Positions 9,132-19,690 of a stretch of DNA of 64,000 nt are shown piece by piece. How positions within the stretch are numbered: position 1 is the first letter of the stretch; each line of letters begins with the position of its first letter. Under the pieces are notes generated by a model, which searched no databases, was not told the origin of the DNA, and saw only the letters and a program-made list of their open reading frames with translations. The stretch lies in assembly GCA_028284285.1 (NCBI GenBank), contig JANQSA010000064.1, forward strand, positions 1-64,000, read 5' to 3'. Source of the stretch: Croceivirga sp. Its GTDB lineage: Bacteria > Bacteroidota > Bacteroidia > Flavobacteriales > Flavobacteriaceae. The translations under genes and the position numbers were made by a program.

Positions 9132-10523
9132 TTATCTATTCCCCTGAATTGTTTGTATTTGATTTTTGTAGAATTGCATTAGTGTTTTGACCACCTCCGG
9201 ATGTTGAGCGGCAACATTATGCTGTTCCCCGGGATCTTTTTCCAAATTAAATAACATCATATTCTCGGGCCCTTCACCAGAAAGCAATCCCGGATATTCA
9301 GAAGGCCTTGGTTGCTCATAAGGCCCTAAAATGGTTACCCCGTCCGGGCCTCTTGGGTCTTCCCAGTCCGTTAACATATAGTCCGGTGTATCGGTACGGG
9401 CTTTTATATGCAACTTCCACGGGCCACTGCGTACCGTATAGATCTCCCTTCCGAACATACCTAATAATGCTTCATGCGGTGTTTCCGACGATGAAGTCAA
9501 TACCGGTGTAATGTCCTTTCCGTCCAGTTTGTTCTTTTCGGGTAACGCAATACCTGCCATATTGAGCAATGTCGGGAAAATATCCATAGAAGCTACCGGA
9601 TTATGCAGCACCTGATTTTGGGGTATATTCCCAGGCCATCTGATAATAAATGGGACCTTTAGACCTCCTTCCCAGGTAAGCGCTTTCATTCCCCTTAATC
9701 CCCCGGTACTCCCTCCAAACCAGGGACCGTTATCGGACATAAAGATTACAATGGTATTTTCATTCAGTGAAAGTTCGTTCAACTTGTCCAAAATCATTCC
9801 AACCGAATCATCCAATTCCCGTATCACATCGGCATACAGGTCATTTTTGGTTTCAGGGGTGTAAAAATCAATAGATGGTGCCAATGGCTTATGGGGCATG
9901 GCATGTGGTAAATACAGAAAGAACGGGACATCCTTATTTTTTTCTATAAATTCCATAGCTCTCATGGTATATCTCGAGGTAAGGGTAGATTGCACCACGG
10001 GATATTCAACTACGGTTTTGTTTTCCAACAGATGGACCGGTCGCATATCATTTGAATACGGAATGCCATAATAGCTGTCAAAACCCCGCTGCGTAGGTAG
10101 ATATTTTGCCTGATGTCCAAGGTGCCATTTTCCGATGCAGGTGGTGGCATACCCCTGTTCTTTTAATACATCGCTCAGTAAGGTTTCTTTTAGTGGCAAC
10201 CCCACGGTATCAAAATAAGCCGTTGCATCCGGTGCCGGATTGTCCATCAATCCATGATTGAAAGGATATTTCCCCGTCAATAGTGTTGCCCGTGAGGGAG
10301 CACAATAAGGGGTAGGAACGTAAAAATCGGTCAAACGGACACCTTGTGAGGCCAGATTATCGATTCTTGGCGTTTTCCATTTCTTTTGACCATAACATGA
10401 AAGATCTCCATAACCAAGATCATCAGCTACTATTAAAACAATATTGGGTAATTCATTCTTCGTCTGAGCCGGGCTTTTTAAACCGAGTACTAAAAGTGTA
10501 CCAACAAGGACCAATGTTCTCAT
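9132..10523 (-). CDS. sulfatase (S1 family, Cys type)
   Basis: NIVLIVADDLGYGDLSCYG and FGly signature YCAPSRATLLTGK. Confidence 0.93.
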   Translation of the reverse strand: MRTLVLVGTLLVLGLKSPAQTKNELPNIVLIVADDLGYGDLSCYGQKKWKTPRIDNLASQGVRLTDFYVPTPYCAPSRATLLTGKYPFNHGLMDNPAPDATAYFDTVGLPLKETLLSDVLKEQGYATTCIGKWHLGHQAKYLPTQRGFDSYYGIPYSNDMRPVHLLENKTVVEYPVVQSTLTSRYTMRAMEFIEKNKDVPFFLYLPHAMPHKPLAPSIDFYTPETKNDLYADVIRELDDSVGMILDKLNELSLNENTIVIFMSDNGPWFGGSTGGLRGMKALTWEGGLKVPFIIRWPGNIPQNQVLHNPVASMDIFPTLLNMAGIALPEKNKLDGKDITPVLTSSSETPHEALLGMFGREIYTVRSGPWKLHIKARTDTPDYMLTDWEDPRGPDGVTILGPYEQPRPSEYPGLLSGEGPENMMLFNLEKDPGEQHNVAAQHPEVVKTLMQFYKNQIQTIQGNR

Positions 10524-10654
10524 TCTTTATTTTTTAAACTGTTTTTTCGTAGTGATTCCATACATCAAATTAATCAACACGGTCACAAGCAACACCAAAA
10601 GGGACTGCCTTGAAATAAGTCAGTTATTTTTCATTCCCATGGGTTTCTTTATTC

Positions 10655-11629
10655 TCATGTAACCTGAATTCCGCACGCATGCATTAACCCTTTTATGTAG
10701 CCTACCCCAAACAAGCTACCGTTCATTGCGTAACCCGTATTTTTATTGTCCTCTCCTGCCATAGTGGGAACATGATCTGAACGCACAGGGACATTGCGTC
10801 CAAGCTCTTTGTATAGTTGCATCATCCTGAACATATCCGTTGGACCATTATCATGAAAAGTTTCCCGGAAATTAAAAGGAGTGCCTATTACATCCCGAAT
10901 ATGAACGAAGAAAATTCTATCGTTCTTCTTATACTTTAAAATCATTTCCTCCAGGTTTTCGTTCATTGTCGTGAACGTGCCCTGGCAAAACGTAAGTCCA
11001 TGAGAAGGACTATCTGAAAAAGAAAGTGCCTTTTCCATTGCTTTTGCCGATGTTAGAATACGGGCAATTCCATGAACGGGACTAATGGGTGGATCATCCG
11101 GATGCAAGGCCATTTTTACATTATTGGCCTCTGCGGTCGGCATTACTTGCTCAATAAACCATTGGTAGTTGTCCCAAATCTGATTTTCACTAAACTCCCC
11201 ATAGGTCGAAACAGGTTCATTTTTGGCCGTGTCATAATTGAATCCGCTCACCAATGCACCTCCGCGTTCCGGCAGGGCATGATGGGTGCGGTACCATCCT
11301 GTAGCCATAAAATTATAGCACAGCAGGGAAACCTTCAATCGCCCCATATTTTCGAGCATTTTTTGATATACTTCAATATCCCTTTCTTTTCCTGGTAGCC
11401 CAAGTTTAATGCGATGCATGTCGAACTGATCGCCCTCCAATCCGCAAAGTTGAAAGCCGTGTTCCTCAAAAATCATTTTCGATCGGGCGAAAGATTCGTA
11501 ATGGTCTATGGATAGGTCTCCTGTTAAATTGGGGGCCAGTTTTGCAATGGCATGGTCTATTCCCATCTGACGGCACAGCTGCCATTTTTCATCAGGTTTA
11601 TTTCCAAAAAAAAGAAAACTGAGTCTCAT
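10655..11629 (-). CDS. uxuA: mannonate dehydratase
   Basis: UxuA-like sequence (VKMALHPDDPP, FCQGTF, FVHIRDV, HDNGPTDM); uronate-gene context. Confidence 0.88.
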   Translation of the reverse strand: MRLSFLFFGNKPDEKWQLCRQMGIDHAIAKLAPNLTGDLSIDHYESFARSKMIFEEHGFQLCGLEGDQFDMHRIKLGLPGKERDIEVYQKMLENMGRLKVSLLCYNFMATGWYRTHHALPERGGALVSGFNYDTAKNEPVSTYGEFSENQIWDNYQWFIEQVMPTAEANNVKMALHPDDPPISPVHGIARILTSAKAMEKALSFSDSPSHGLTFCQGTFTTMNENLEEMILKYKKNDRIFFVHIRDVIGTPFNFRETFHDNGPTDMFRMMQLYKELGRNVPVRSDHVPTMAGEDNKNTGYAMNGSLFGVGYIKGLMHACGIQVT

Positions 11630-11710
11630 TCAATGGTAATTTTCTATCCTTTCTATTGCGATAGCGTTTTAACGCTTTTAGAACACCTGGTTTGTTCAAG
11701 ACGTGGAATA

Positions 11711-12454
11711 TTAAAAATATCCCCCCTTATCCGATATCTCTTTCGCCGTTTGACCCTCCTCTACCCAACCGAAAATTTTCTTTTCGTTTTTACGGATATC
11801 TTCTGCTCTTAACAGCACTTCATAAGCAATATCCCTGGGCACTGAAAGGACACCATCAACATCCCCTACAATAACATCTCCCGGTTTTATAAAGCATGTA
11901 TCTATTTGTATTGGAATTTGGTAATCCGTAATCAGGCATCGGCCTAAGCTACCATTGGAGGAGCGGTACTTGTAAAATACAGGGAAATTGGCCCTCAATA
12001 TCTGGTGTGTATCCCTAATACCACCATCCACACATACGGCCCTTACGCCTTTACTTTTTGCCGTTGCGGTCATGACCCCGCCCCAGGAAGTAGATGCTTC
12101 ATCACCACTGGTGTCATATACTACAAAAGCATTTTCATGCATTGCATCAAGCATTTTGGTACGGTATTCCATCTCGCCACTGATCCTTGTGCTGGAAGAG
12201 CTCTTTACTGTAAAAGCTATGCCTGCAACCGTCTTGTAACGTTCTAAAGGTTGTATCCGTATTGGCAATGCCTGGTCCAACAAAGTAAACTCCCGTAATA
12301 CATCATTTATCGCCCCGGTATATATGTTTTCGAAACGATCCAAAAGTTCCTTTTCCGGAATGGGGAACTTTTGGGTAGGGATACCTTCACGCACCTGAAT
12401 CAATTTTTCAAGATTCATCATGCCAACCTCTTTTTTATAATCATCTGTACTCAT
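11711..12454 (-). CDS. RraA-family protein (dimethylmenaquinone methyltransferase-like / class II pyruvate aldolase-like)
   Basis: GGVMTATAKSKGVRAVCVDGGIRDT signature of the RraA/HMG aldolase fold. Confidence 0.85.
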   Translation of the reverse strand: MSTDDYKKEVGMMNLEKLIQVREGIPTQKFPIPEKELLDRFENIYTGAINDVLREFTLLDQALPIRIQPLERYKTVAGIAFTVKSSSSTRISGEMEYRTKMLDAMHENAFVVYDTSGDEASTSWGGVMTATAKSKGVRAVCVDGGIRDTHQILRANFPVFYKYRSSNGSLGRCLITDYQIPIQIDTCFIKPGDVIVGDVDGVLSVPRDIAYEVLLRAEDIRKNEKKIFGWVEEGQTAKEISDKGGYF

Positions 12455-12469
12455 CCTTCCTGGTTTTAT

Positions 12470-13936
12470 CTATTCTTTGTACGCTATCTGAACAAGACTT
12501 TTATCTGCAATCAAAATGGGGGAATCATAAACAGGAATATTTAAAAACTCATAATATGTCCCGTTTTTATTCCAGTGGGTTTTCAGTATTTCGTGTATCT
12601 CACCGGTTCGCATATCCACATAAACAGGCTCACCGAAATTTGCTTTGGGGAACTCGAATTTTACACTGCTTTTTTCTGTGAAGTCATTGGGGATATCACT
12701 ATCCTTCCAAATAACAACGATCTGATAATCGAAATTTTTCGATTGGAAGCCATATACGGAAAGGGAATCCGGGGAATCGGTCCTGTATGGATAATTGGAA
12801 ATTCGCGTCAATGAATGGTCAAAAATCGACGTTAGGTTTTGAAATGCGGTATAGGAAGGTTTTAAATACGCTACAGTATTATCCTTATTAGCTTTTATCA
12901 ATCCTTTCGTATTTACAGTGTATACGGGTTCCTTGAGTGGTATTACTCTTCCATTTTCATATCCTAAGACCTTGACATAATTCATATCGATTATGGAAAA
13001 ATATAAGGAAGGAATGTCACGGCCCAGATCTCCCAGCATTTTCCTCAAAAGCCATTTTGATTGCGAAACTTCTGTCCAGGGGTGATTTCTAAGCGCATAA
13101 TGCGGCTGATTTTCCGAAGGACAACCCAACTCGCCCTGACCGATTATGATATCCTTGGAATACCTTGCCACCAACTGTCTTATTTTTTGATATTTTTCAT
13201 AACAATCCTCGGGGCGGTACGTATATCCGTGGAGTGTGACTACATCAACAAGGTGAAGCTTATCCCGTTCTTTTAAATAGTGTAAAAAAGGTGCTACATA
13301 CTCGGTTTCAATTTCGGCCAAAGACAAGGCATAAATTTGCGCATTTTGTATTTCGGAGCGTATGATTTCTGCAGTACGGATGAAAAGCTGGGCATAGGCC
13401 TCCGGTGTATTTTTAGGATTACCATCACTCTCGTTCCAAATTTCCCAAATCCTAACTTTTCCTTTATATCGTTTGGCCAATTCAGTGACCCATTTGTCCC
13501 ATGCGGCCAATGCTTCCGCGGATACCGGAAAGCCTCCGGATAAATTAGGCATACCCCCGCCTTCATAAATTGGATTTCCGTAAGAGGTTTGCAACCAAGG
13601 TTCTACGCCCTGAGCAATGACCTCATCAATGATAGTATCGAGCCATTCAAAATGGTACTCCCCTTTTTGGGGTTCACATTTGGCCCAACCAGCCTGTAAA
13701 CGGATTTTTTTTGTTCCCGTTGGGCCCAAATATTGTTTCCATTCATTGAAATCGGTAAAATCCCGATCCATGGTTTCACCTCCAAGTGACCAATTGGAGG
13801 AAGCTATTTCATGAGCGTTTCTTGGTCGCACGTCTCCTATTGGCTCGGATGCAATACCCACGCCCTGTTGTGCTGTAATGGATGCATATAGCAGCAAAGC
13901 AAAAAATAGACATTCGATCTTATAATCCATTATCAT
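12470..13936 (-). CDS. secreted clan GH-A glycoside hydrolase (GH39-like)
   Basis: signal peptide after likely start at 13936 or 13930; acid/base motif IWEIWNESD and candidate nucleophile IIIGQGELG. Confidence 0.7.
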   Translation of the reverse strand: MIMDYKIECLFFALLLYASITAQQGVGIASEPIGDVRPRNAHEIASSNWSLGGETMDRDFTDFNEWKQYLGPTGTKKIRLQAGWAKCEPQKGEYHFEWLDTIIDEVIAQGVEPWLQTSYGNPIYEGGGMPNLSGGFPVSAEALAAWDKWVTELAKRYKGKVRIWEIWNESDGNPKNTPEAYAQLFIRTAEIIRSEIQNAQIYALSLAEIETEYVAPFLHYLKERDKLHLVDVVTLHGYTYRPEDCYEKYQKIRQLVARYSKDIIIGQGELGCPSENQPHYALRNHPWTEVSQSKWLLRKMLGDLGRDIPSLYFSIIDMNYVKVLGYENGRVIPLKEPVYTVNTKGLIKANKDNTVAYLKPSYTAFQNLTSIFDHSLTRISNYPYRTDSPDSLSVYGFQSKNFDYQIVVIWKDSDIPNDFTEKSSVKFEFPKANFGEPVYVDMRTGEIHEILKTHWNKNGTYYEFLNIPVYDSPILIADKSLVQIAYKE

Positions 13937-13955
13937 TTCATCCTCTCTAAACCTT

Positions 13956-14786
13956 TTAAACTCCGGGACACGACAAGAACCCCCCATCTACCGGAACAGT
14001 TATTCCTGTTACAAATCCAGCATTTTTTTCATCAATCAACCAATTCATACAGCCAATAAGTTCTTTTGCTTCGCCAAAACGGCCCATGGGGGTGTGTGAC
14101 AGTATATTTTGTGCACGTTCCGTAGGCAAACCCACTTCATTGAACATCATCGTACGGCTGCGATCGTTTAAAAAGAATCCCGGCGCAATGGCATTGACAC
14201 GTATATTGGCAGGGGCCAAATAGGCGGCCAACCACTGTGTGAAACTTACAATGCCGCTTTTGGCCATAGCATAGGCCGCCACTTTGGTAATAGGTCGATA
14301 GCTCGTCATAGAAGCAAAATTGATGATGCTTCCTTTTTTGTTTTTTGCCATACTTTTCCCAAAAACAAAACACGGAATGACCGTACCCATGGTATTGATA
14401 TGGAGCACGCTTTGAAAAACGTCCATGCTCAAATTAAAAAAACCCTTCACCTCTTCGGTGTCATTAAGTTCACGTTCGTCAAATTCTGCAATATTGGGCA
14501 AGGCATCATTCTGGTTTCCTCCGGCACCATTTATTAATAAGGTGCAGGTTCCCAGTTGATTTTCAATGACGTCTTTTGCTTTTTTTACGGATACCTCATC
14601 CGAAACATCAGCGGAAACACACAGGGCAATACCGTTATTTGCTTTTATTTCATCACCGACCTTTTTTAGTTTTGACAAGGTTCTTCCCAACAAGGCCACT
14701 TTATACCCCTGTTTTGCCAGGTCTATCGCCATTGACGAGCAGAGCGTACCACCAGCTCCTGTTACTACTGCAATCTTGTCGTTCAT
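13956..14786 (-). CDS. SDR-family oxidoreductase, probable fructuronate reductase/D-mannonate oxidoreductase
   Basis: TGAGGTLCSSMA Rossmann motif, NGAGG, YAMAK; start MNDKIAVVTG overlaps the uxaC stop as ATGA; pathway context. Confidence 0.8.
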   Translation of the reverse strand: MNDKIAVVTGAGGTLCSSMAIDLAKQGYKVALLGRTLSKLKKVGDEIKANNGIALCVSADVSDEVSVKKAKDVIENQLGTCTLLINGAGGNQNDALPNIAEFDERELNDTEEVKGFFNLSMDVFQSVLHINTMGTVIPCFVFGKSMAKNKKGSIINFASMTSYRPITKVAAYAMAKSGIVSFTQWLAAYLAPANIRVNAIAPGFFLNDRSRTMMFNEVGLPTERAQNILSHTPMGRFGEAKELIGCMNWLIDEKNAGFVTGITVPVDGGFLSCPGV

Positions 14787-16198
14787 AATTTGATAGTTGA
14801 TTTCAATATCCAATTTTTTGCATTTCGGTAACATACATCTTCGACAAGTCCTTTTAAAACAGCATTGTCATTAGGCAATAATCCTTTCTTGACCCAGCCC
14901 GATATGAATTGACAAAATACCCTTCTAAAATACTCATGTCGGGACATGGAAAGAAAGCTTCTGGAATCTGTGGTCATACCTATGGAATTATGCAACAGGC
15001 CATGACTCGCCAACGCCTTTAATTGATTTATGATGCCCTCGTAATGATCATTGTACCACCATGCCGGACCAAATTGAATTTTCGCTACAACAGCATCCTC
15101 AGAAAAGGAACCTGTCAAAGAGGCAAAAGCAACATTATCGACCGGATTTAGATTGTAAAGAATCGTTTTGGGCAACTGCCCGTTTTTATCCATTGTATCC
15201 AGAATAGCGACCAGGGTGGCCACATTACTGGGAGCTCCTATGGCAGCAAAGCCTCCTGTATTTCCCAGCAGCTGTCTTAGGCGTGAACTGGTCTTGCGCT
15301 GTGCCCCGATATGCAGCTGTAAAATTAGACCACGTTGGGCGCAGGCTCTTCCTATCCAGACCAAAAGATAGGACTGTAAGGAAACTGACTCCAAATCGTT
15401 CAATCGCTCTCCTGCCAAAAAATGTTTGAAAATAGTGTCGGCCTTGGATTTATCAACCCAATTGAATTCAAAACCAGCGTCCAGGGCCTGGTCAACCAGT
15501 TTGCATCCTGCATCTGAAAAAACATCGAATCTTTTTTCCAAAGCGGCTTCAAAGCTATCCAGATCTTTAATTTTGGTTTGAAGCAAACCTTCCAAAACAG
15601 TACACCATGAATGGAATGTATCTGATTGATCCAAGATACTATCGGTACGTAAAGAAGGTAAAACCTTTACACCTTTTTCAGAAGCCTTTTTATGTGCTGA
15701 AATATCATCCAGTAAATCATCGGAAGTACATAATACTTCAACATTGAATTTTTTTAGGAGCATAGTGGTTGATAGCTTGCCCGAATTAATCTGGTCCTGA
15801 CATTCTTCCCATATCTCCCTGGCTGAACTTTCATCTAATTCCAAATGGATGTCAAAAACGCGTTGAAGTTCAAGATAGCTCCATTGATAAAGTGGATTGC
15901 CCAGCGTCCTTGGTAAGGTCTTGGCCCAGTTAAAATACTTCTCGTAATCGCTGGCATTTCCGGTTATGCCATCTTCCGGAATACCATTCATGCGCATGGC
16001 CCGATGTTTATATTGATCTACCATGACCCATAATGTGAACAAGTTTTCCGGCTGATTGTCATTCGCAATCATAGAGGGATTCAAATGATTGTGAAAATCG
16101 ATTATGGGCAATGTTTTGGCAAAATCATGGTATAGCGATTTCGACAGCTTATCCGTTAGTAAAAAATCATCATGTACTAGAGAATTCGTTTTTATCAT
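14783..16198 (-). CDS. uxaC: glucuronate isomerase
   Basis: IIDFHNHLNPSMIA and GMTTDSRSFLSMSRHEYFRR characteristic of UxaC; start MIKTNSL overlaps the symporter stop (ATGA). Confidence 0.93.
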   Translation of the reverse strand: MIKTNSLVHDDFLLTDKLSKSLYHDFAKTLPIIDFHNHLNPSMIANDNQPENLFTLWVMVDQYKHRAMRMNGIPEDGITGNASDYEKYFNWAKTLPRTLGNPLYQWSYLELQRVFDIHLELDESSAREIWEECQDQINSGKLSTTMLLKKFNVEVLCTSDDLLDDISAHKKASEKGVKVLPSLRTDSILDQSDTFHSWCTVLEGLLQTKIKDLDSFEAALEKRFDVFSDAGCKLVDQALDAGFEFNWVDKSKADTIFKHFLAGERLNDLESVSLQSYLLVWIGRACAQRGLILQLHIGAQRKTSSRLRQLLGNTGGFAAIGAPSNVATLVAILDTMDKNGQLPKTILYNLNPVDNVAFASLTGSFSEDAVVAKIQFGPAWWYNDHYEGIINQLKALASHGLLHNSIGMTTDSRSFLSMSRHEYFRRVFCQFISGWVKKGLLPNDNAVLKGLVEDVCYRNAKNWILKSTIKL

Positions 16199-17871
16199 CT
16201 CAAGGATTTTTTTGAAAATTTGAATGTTCCCGTAGTGAACCATTTTAAAAAGACAGATAATACCATACAGAAAGCTCCCATACCCAACGCAATTTTTCCA
16301 CTGGCCTGTTCAATGGAAACAACACTGACAGCACAAAACAATAAACCTGATACTGCTATGGCAATTGAAAAAAGGTTGGCCAGTGCAAAACGAAATTCTG
16401 GGCTTGACTTGCCAATTTCATCTGGTGCTAAAGGGGTTCGTATTTTCATGAAAAACGTATTCACTTTTTCCCGATAGGCTTGTTCTGAGTCTAAAATGAA
16501 TCCGCTGGCCAAGAATACAACAATGCAACTTGCCATCTGTATCAATGTTGCCATTTCCCAAGTGATACCGCCATATATAGTAAGAGACAGGCCGGTAAAA
16601 ATACCTGTCAGGACCGTAAAGAAGGCTCCGGCCGAGTTTGTTCTTTTGAACAGCAGCCCTAAAACAAGTGGAATAGCCAGAGGAATGGCAAAAAGTCCTG
16701 TCAGTATTTTGTTTGCCTCAAAAGCACCGCCCAATTTTCCTATGAACAATGAACCAATGATCACCACAGTACCGACAAGGATGATATTTAAACGCGCAAC
16801 AAAAATCAATTGTTTGTCGGTAGCATGAGGATTAATCAAACGTTTGTAGATATCGTTGGTCAAAACCGCAGACATTATATTGAATTCTGAATTCAGGGAG
16901 GACATGGTCGCCGAGAACATAGCAGCAATCATAAGGCCCAGCAAGCCTGCCGGAAGTAAATGCACAGCTACGGCCACATACGCCTGTTCGGGATCTTCCA
17001 GGCCCGGAAGGATATCTGCAGCGGCAATAGCCGGAAGCAAAAAAACAATGGGAAACACAAACAACAATGTAGCTGAAAGGAAGCCAAGTTTTCTAGTGGC
17101 CCGCTCATCTTTTACACTATAAAATCTTTGGATAAAGACCCAATTGCCGTTATACTTAAAAAGTATCATGATAAAGTAGACCGTTAACCATAAAGGCTGT
17201 CCTTTTGGACCTGAGAAAAACGTAAAGTGTTCGGGCAATTTGTCCATGAGTACACCAAGTCCTCCAGTTGCTTCCAGGGAAAGGGGTACTAACAGAAAAG
17301 AAACAAAGATCAGGATAACGAATTGTAAGGTATCCATCACCACCACGGCCCAAACCCCACCAACGATAGTAAAAAGTGTTGTGATCATCCCCGAAAAGAT
17401 AATGGCTTGAACAAATGTTAAATCAGTGGCCGTTACCAAAAAAATGCCCATAGCGTATTGCCTGACCATATTATCAAGAAAGCGCATACCCAGACCTGTC
17501 CATCCAAACAGTTGCCGAATATTGGCATTGAACCGTTTTTCCAGATATTCAACTGGCGTGAGAATCCTTGAACGCATCCATAGTTTTCCGAGAATCAATG
17601 CGGCAAAGAAAAAGGGTACCACGGCACTCCAGAGTACGGTAACCCCAATGAGGCCGTCTTTGTAGGCAATTCCCGCATAAGCAATAAACACGAAAGTGCT
17701 CAAAGAGCCCATAAAGTTACTAATGCCGGAAATGCCCCAGGGAATAGTATTGCCGCCTTTGAAATACCCTTTGATATCCTTTACAAACCACCCAAAAAAC
17801 AAACCTACGCTTGCCATCAGAATTAGATAGATGCCCAAAGAAACATAGTCCAATGTTGCCAGTTTATCCAA
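16195..17871 (-). CDS. sodium:solute symporter (SSS family)
   Basis: multi-TM SSS sequence adjacent to uronate genes. Confidence 0.9.
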   Translation of the reverse strand: MDKLATLDYVSLGIYLILMASVGLFFGWFVKDIKGYFKGGNTIPWGISGISNFMGSLSTFVFIAYAGIAYKDGLIGVTVLWSAVVPFFFAALILGKLWMRSRILTPVEYLEKRFNANIRQLFGWTGLGMRFLDNMVRQYAMGIFLVTATDLTFVQAIIFSGMITTLFTIVGGVWAVVVMDTLQFVILIFVSFLLVPLSLEATGGLGVLMDKLPEHFTFFSGPKGQPLWLTVYFIMILFKYNGNWVFIQRFYSVKDERATRKLGFLSATLLFVFPIVFLLPAIAAADILPGLEDPEQAYVAVAVHLLPAGLLGLMIAAMFSATMSSLNSEFNIMSAVLTNDIYKRLINPHATDKQLIFVARLNIILVGTVVIIGSLFIGKLGGAFEANKILTGLFAIPLAIPLVLGLLFKRTNSAGAFFTVLTGIFTGLSLTIYGGITWEMATLIQMASCIVVFLASGFILDSEQAYREKVNTFFMKIRTPLAPDEIGKSSPEFRFALANLFSIAIAVSGLLFCAVSVVSIEQASGKIALGMGAFCMVLSVFLKWFTTGTFKFSKKSLR

Positions 17872-17945
17872 ATTTTTCTTTTAATAGGTTATATACCTTT
17901 GCTGTAGCGATTTTAAAATTAAGGCCATCATTAAAAAAACAATCA

Positions 17946-17973
17946 AAGTCCCAAGAATTACTCCCTGGGACCT
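17946..17973 (-). terminator. possible attenuator/terminator between susD and the symporter
   Basis: inverted repeat agtccca...tgggacc, T-rich tract following on the minus strand. Confidence 0.5.
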
Positions 17974-18009
17974 TTTTAAAAAAACTAAACTAACTCAAAC
18001 TACTTGGTA

Positions 18010-19680
18010 TCAATATCCTGGGTTTTGTTCAAGGTTACCATTGATATTTGCTTCTATTTCCCTTGCCGGAATTGGCCAGAGCCCATGAAAATCTGCTATG
18101 TCGTCGCTGTTCAGATCATTGTACAGCCGTACCCTTTCCACCAACTTGCCGGTACGGTGCAAGGTTATTCTTCGCATCTCCTCCAAGCTTAATTCCCGCG
18201 CACGTTCATCTAAAATATAATCGATATCCACTTCCCCTGCAGAAACCAGGTTAGCATTGGAGCGTTGGCGCACTACATTGATATCGGCTGCTGCATTTCC
18301 TGCATCCCCTCTTCCTAAATAGGCCTCTGCGCGGAGCAAATAAGTCTCGGCCAATCGTATGTAATACCGATCTCTATAAGTGGTCCCGGCAGAGGATTTT
18401 AACAACAGTCGATCCGGATCTTCATAGAGTTCAGGTGGATGGTTGCCGGGTGTAGTGGCCTTGGTCAACCAGGGATACCACCTCCAACTTTGGGATAGTA
18501 GCAATGGCCCGGGATTATCCCTGGCACTTTGGCCGAAGAAGGGGGAGTCCGGATTATCATAAAAAATATCCCGGACGTAATTTGCCTCTGAATTTCGAAT
18601 GTCATTGTCAAAATCGCTTTCCCATAGGGTGTTTTCGAAAAAGGCCGTAGGTCTCATGAACGAAACCCCGCGGCCACCAATGTTAGTGTCACCGACCCAA
18701 CCGAGCATCCCGGAATTGCCATCGGGGTCATTAAGGGTCCAACTGGCAGGGACAAGAAAACGTTCCAGATTGTTGGTTGCGGTGTTGGCGGTGGTAATAA
18801 AACCTCCCGGAAGGTCCACTTCCATTTGGGAGACCCAAATGGCTTCGCTATTTCCGGACGACCTGTTTTGGTTTCCCCTGCGGAAAAGATCCCAATACAC
18901 ATCTCCGGGCTCAGTGGCACGCGAACCAAACCGATTCATCATCAAAGCTGTTGCAGGATCGTTAATGACAACGGATGCCGCTGTTATCGCGCCATCAAAA
19001 TTACCCAGGGAGATGTAAGTTTCCGCTAAGAGGTGCGAGGCTACCAAATTGGATAATTTACCATCTACCACCTCTGAGATTCCCGGGAGATGCTCCGTTG
19101 CAAAAACGGCATCCTCCACAATTTGATCGAGCACTTCTTCCCTGGAGGCTCTTACAAAATCAGTTTGGGGTGATGATATTTCGGCTATAATCAAGGGAAC
19201 ACCACCATACAAATACACCAGATGTCTGTATGCCAGAGCTCTAAAAAGTCGTGCTTCGGCTTCTAAGGGGAGCTGTTGGTCAGGGTCAATTTCCGAATCC
19301 GGTAATCTATCAATGATTGTATTGGCATTGGCGATAATCTTGTACCAACGGTCCCAATGATATTCCGGAATAAAAGAGGTGGCATCCAAAGCGGCGACAT
19401 AATTTCCAAACCTGTTGCCGTCCTCCGTACCTCGAGCGTTGAACATGATATCCGTGCCCAGAAAATGATTGTAATTCTCAAAGGCACCATTATAGTATAT
19501 AAACCTGTATTTGGCATAAAGGTCCGTTAATGAACTTTGGAAGTTCTCCATGGTAACAAATGAGTTGCTCGGGCTAAAAAAGTCCAAAGGATCTTCCCTT
19601 AAAAAATCTTCTTCGTCACAAGAGACAAAAACAAACAATACGGTAAATAGGGCTATTAAATTATGGTTGAACGTTTTCAT
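18010..19680 (-). CDS. susD: RagB/SusD-family glycan-binding lipoprotein
   Basis: lipoprotein signal FVSCDEEDF, SusD-like LRAEAYLGRGD and C-terminal LWPIPAREIEANINGNLEQNPGY. Confidence 0.95.
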   Translation of the reverse strand: MKTFNHNLIALFTVLFVFVSCDEEDFLREDPLDFFSPSNSFVTMENFQSSLTDLYAKYRFIYYNGAFENYNHFLGTDIMFNARGTEDGNRFGNYVAALDATSFIPEYHWDRWYKIIANANTIIDRLPDSEIDPDQQLPLEAEARLFRALAYRHLVYLYGGVPLIIAEISSPQTDFVRASREEVLDQIVEDAVFATEHLPGISEVVDGKLSNLVASHLLAETYISLGNFDGAITAASVVINDPATALMMNRFGSRATEPGDVYWDLFRRGNQNRSSGNSEAIWVSQMEVDLPGGFITTANTATNNLERFLVPASWTLNDPDGNSGMLGWVGDTNIGGRGVSFMRPTAFFENTLWESDFDNDIRNSEANYVRDIFYDNPDSPFFGQSARDNPGPLLLSQSWRWYPWLTKATTPGNHPPELYEDPDRLLLKSSAGTTYRDRYYIRLAETYLLRAEAYLGRGDAGNAAADINVVRQRSNANLVSAGEVDIDYILDERARELSLEEMRRITLHRTGKLVERVRLYNDLNSDDIADFHGLWPIPAREIEANINGNLEQNPGY

Positions 19681-19690
19681 AGTTTTTTAT

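Noticed and set aside
18599-19018. 139-aa + strand ORF
   Set aside because: Antisense to SusD, no family-like features.
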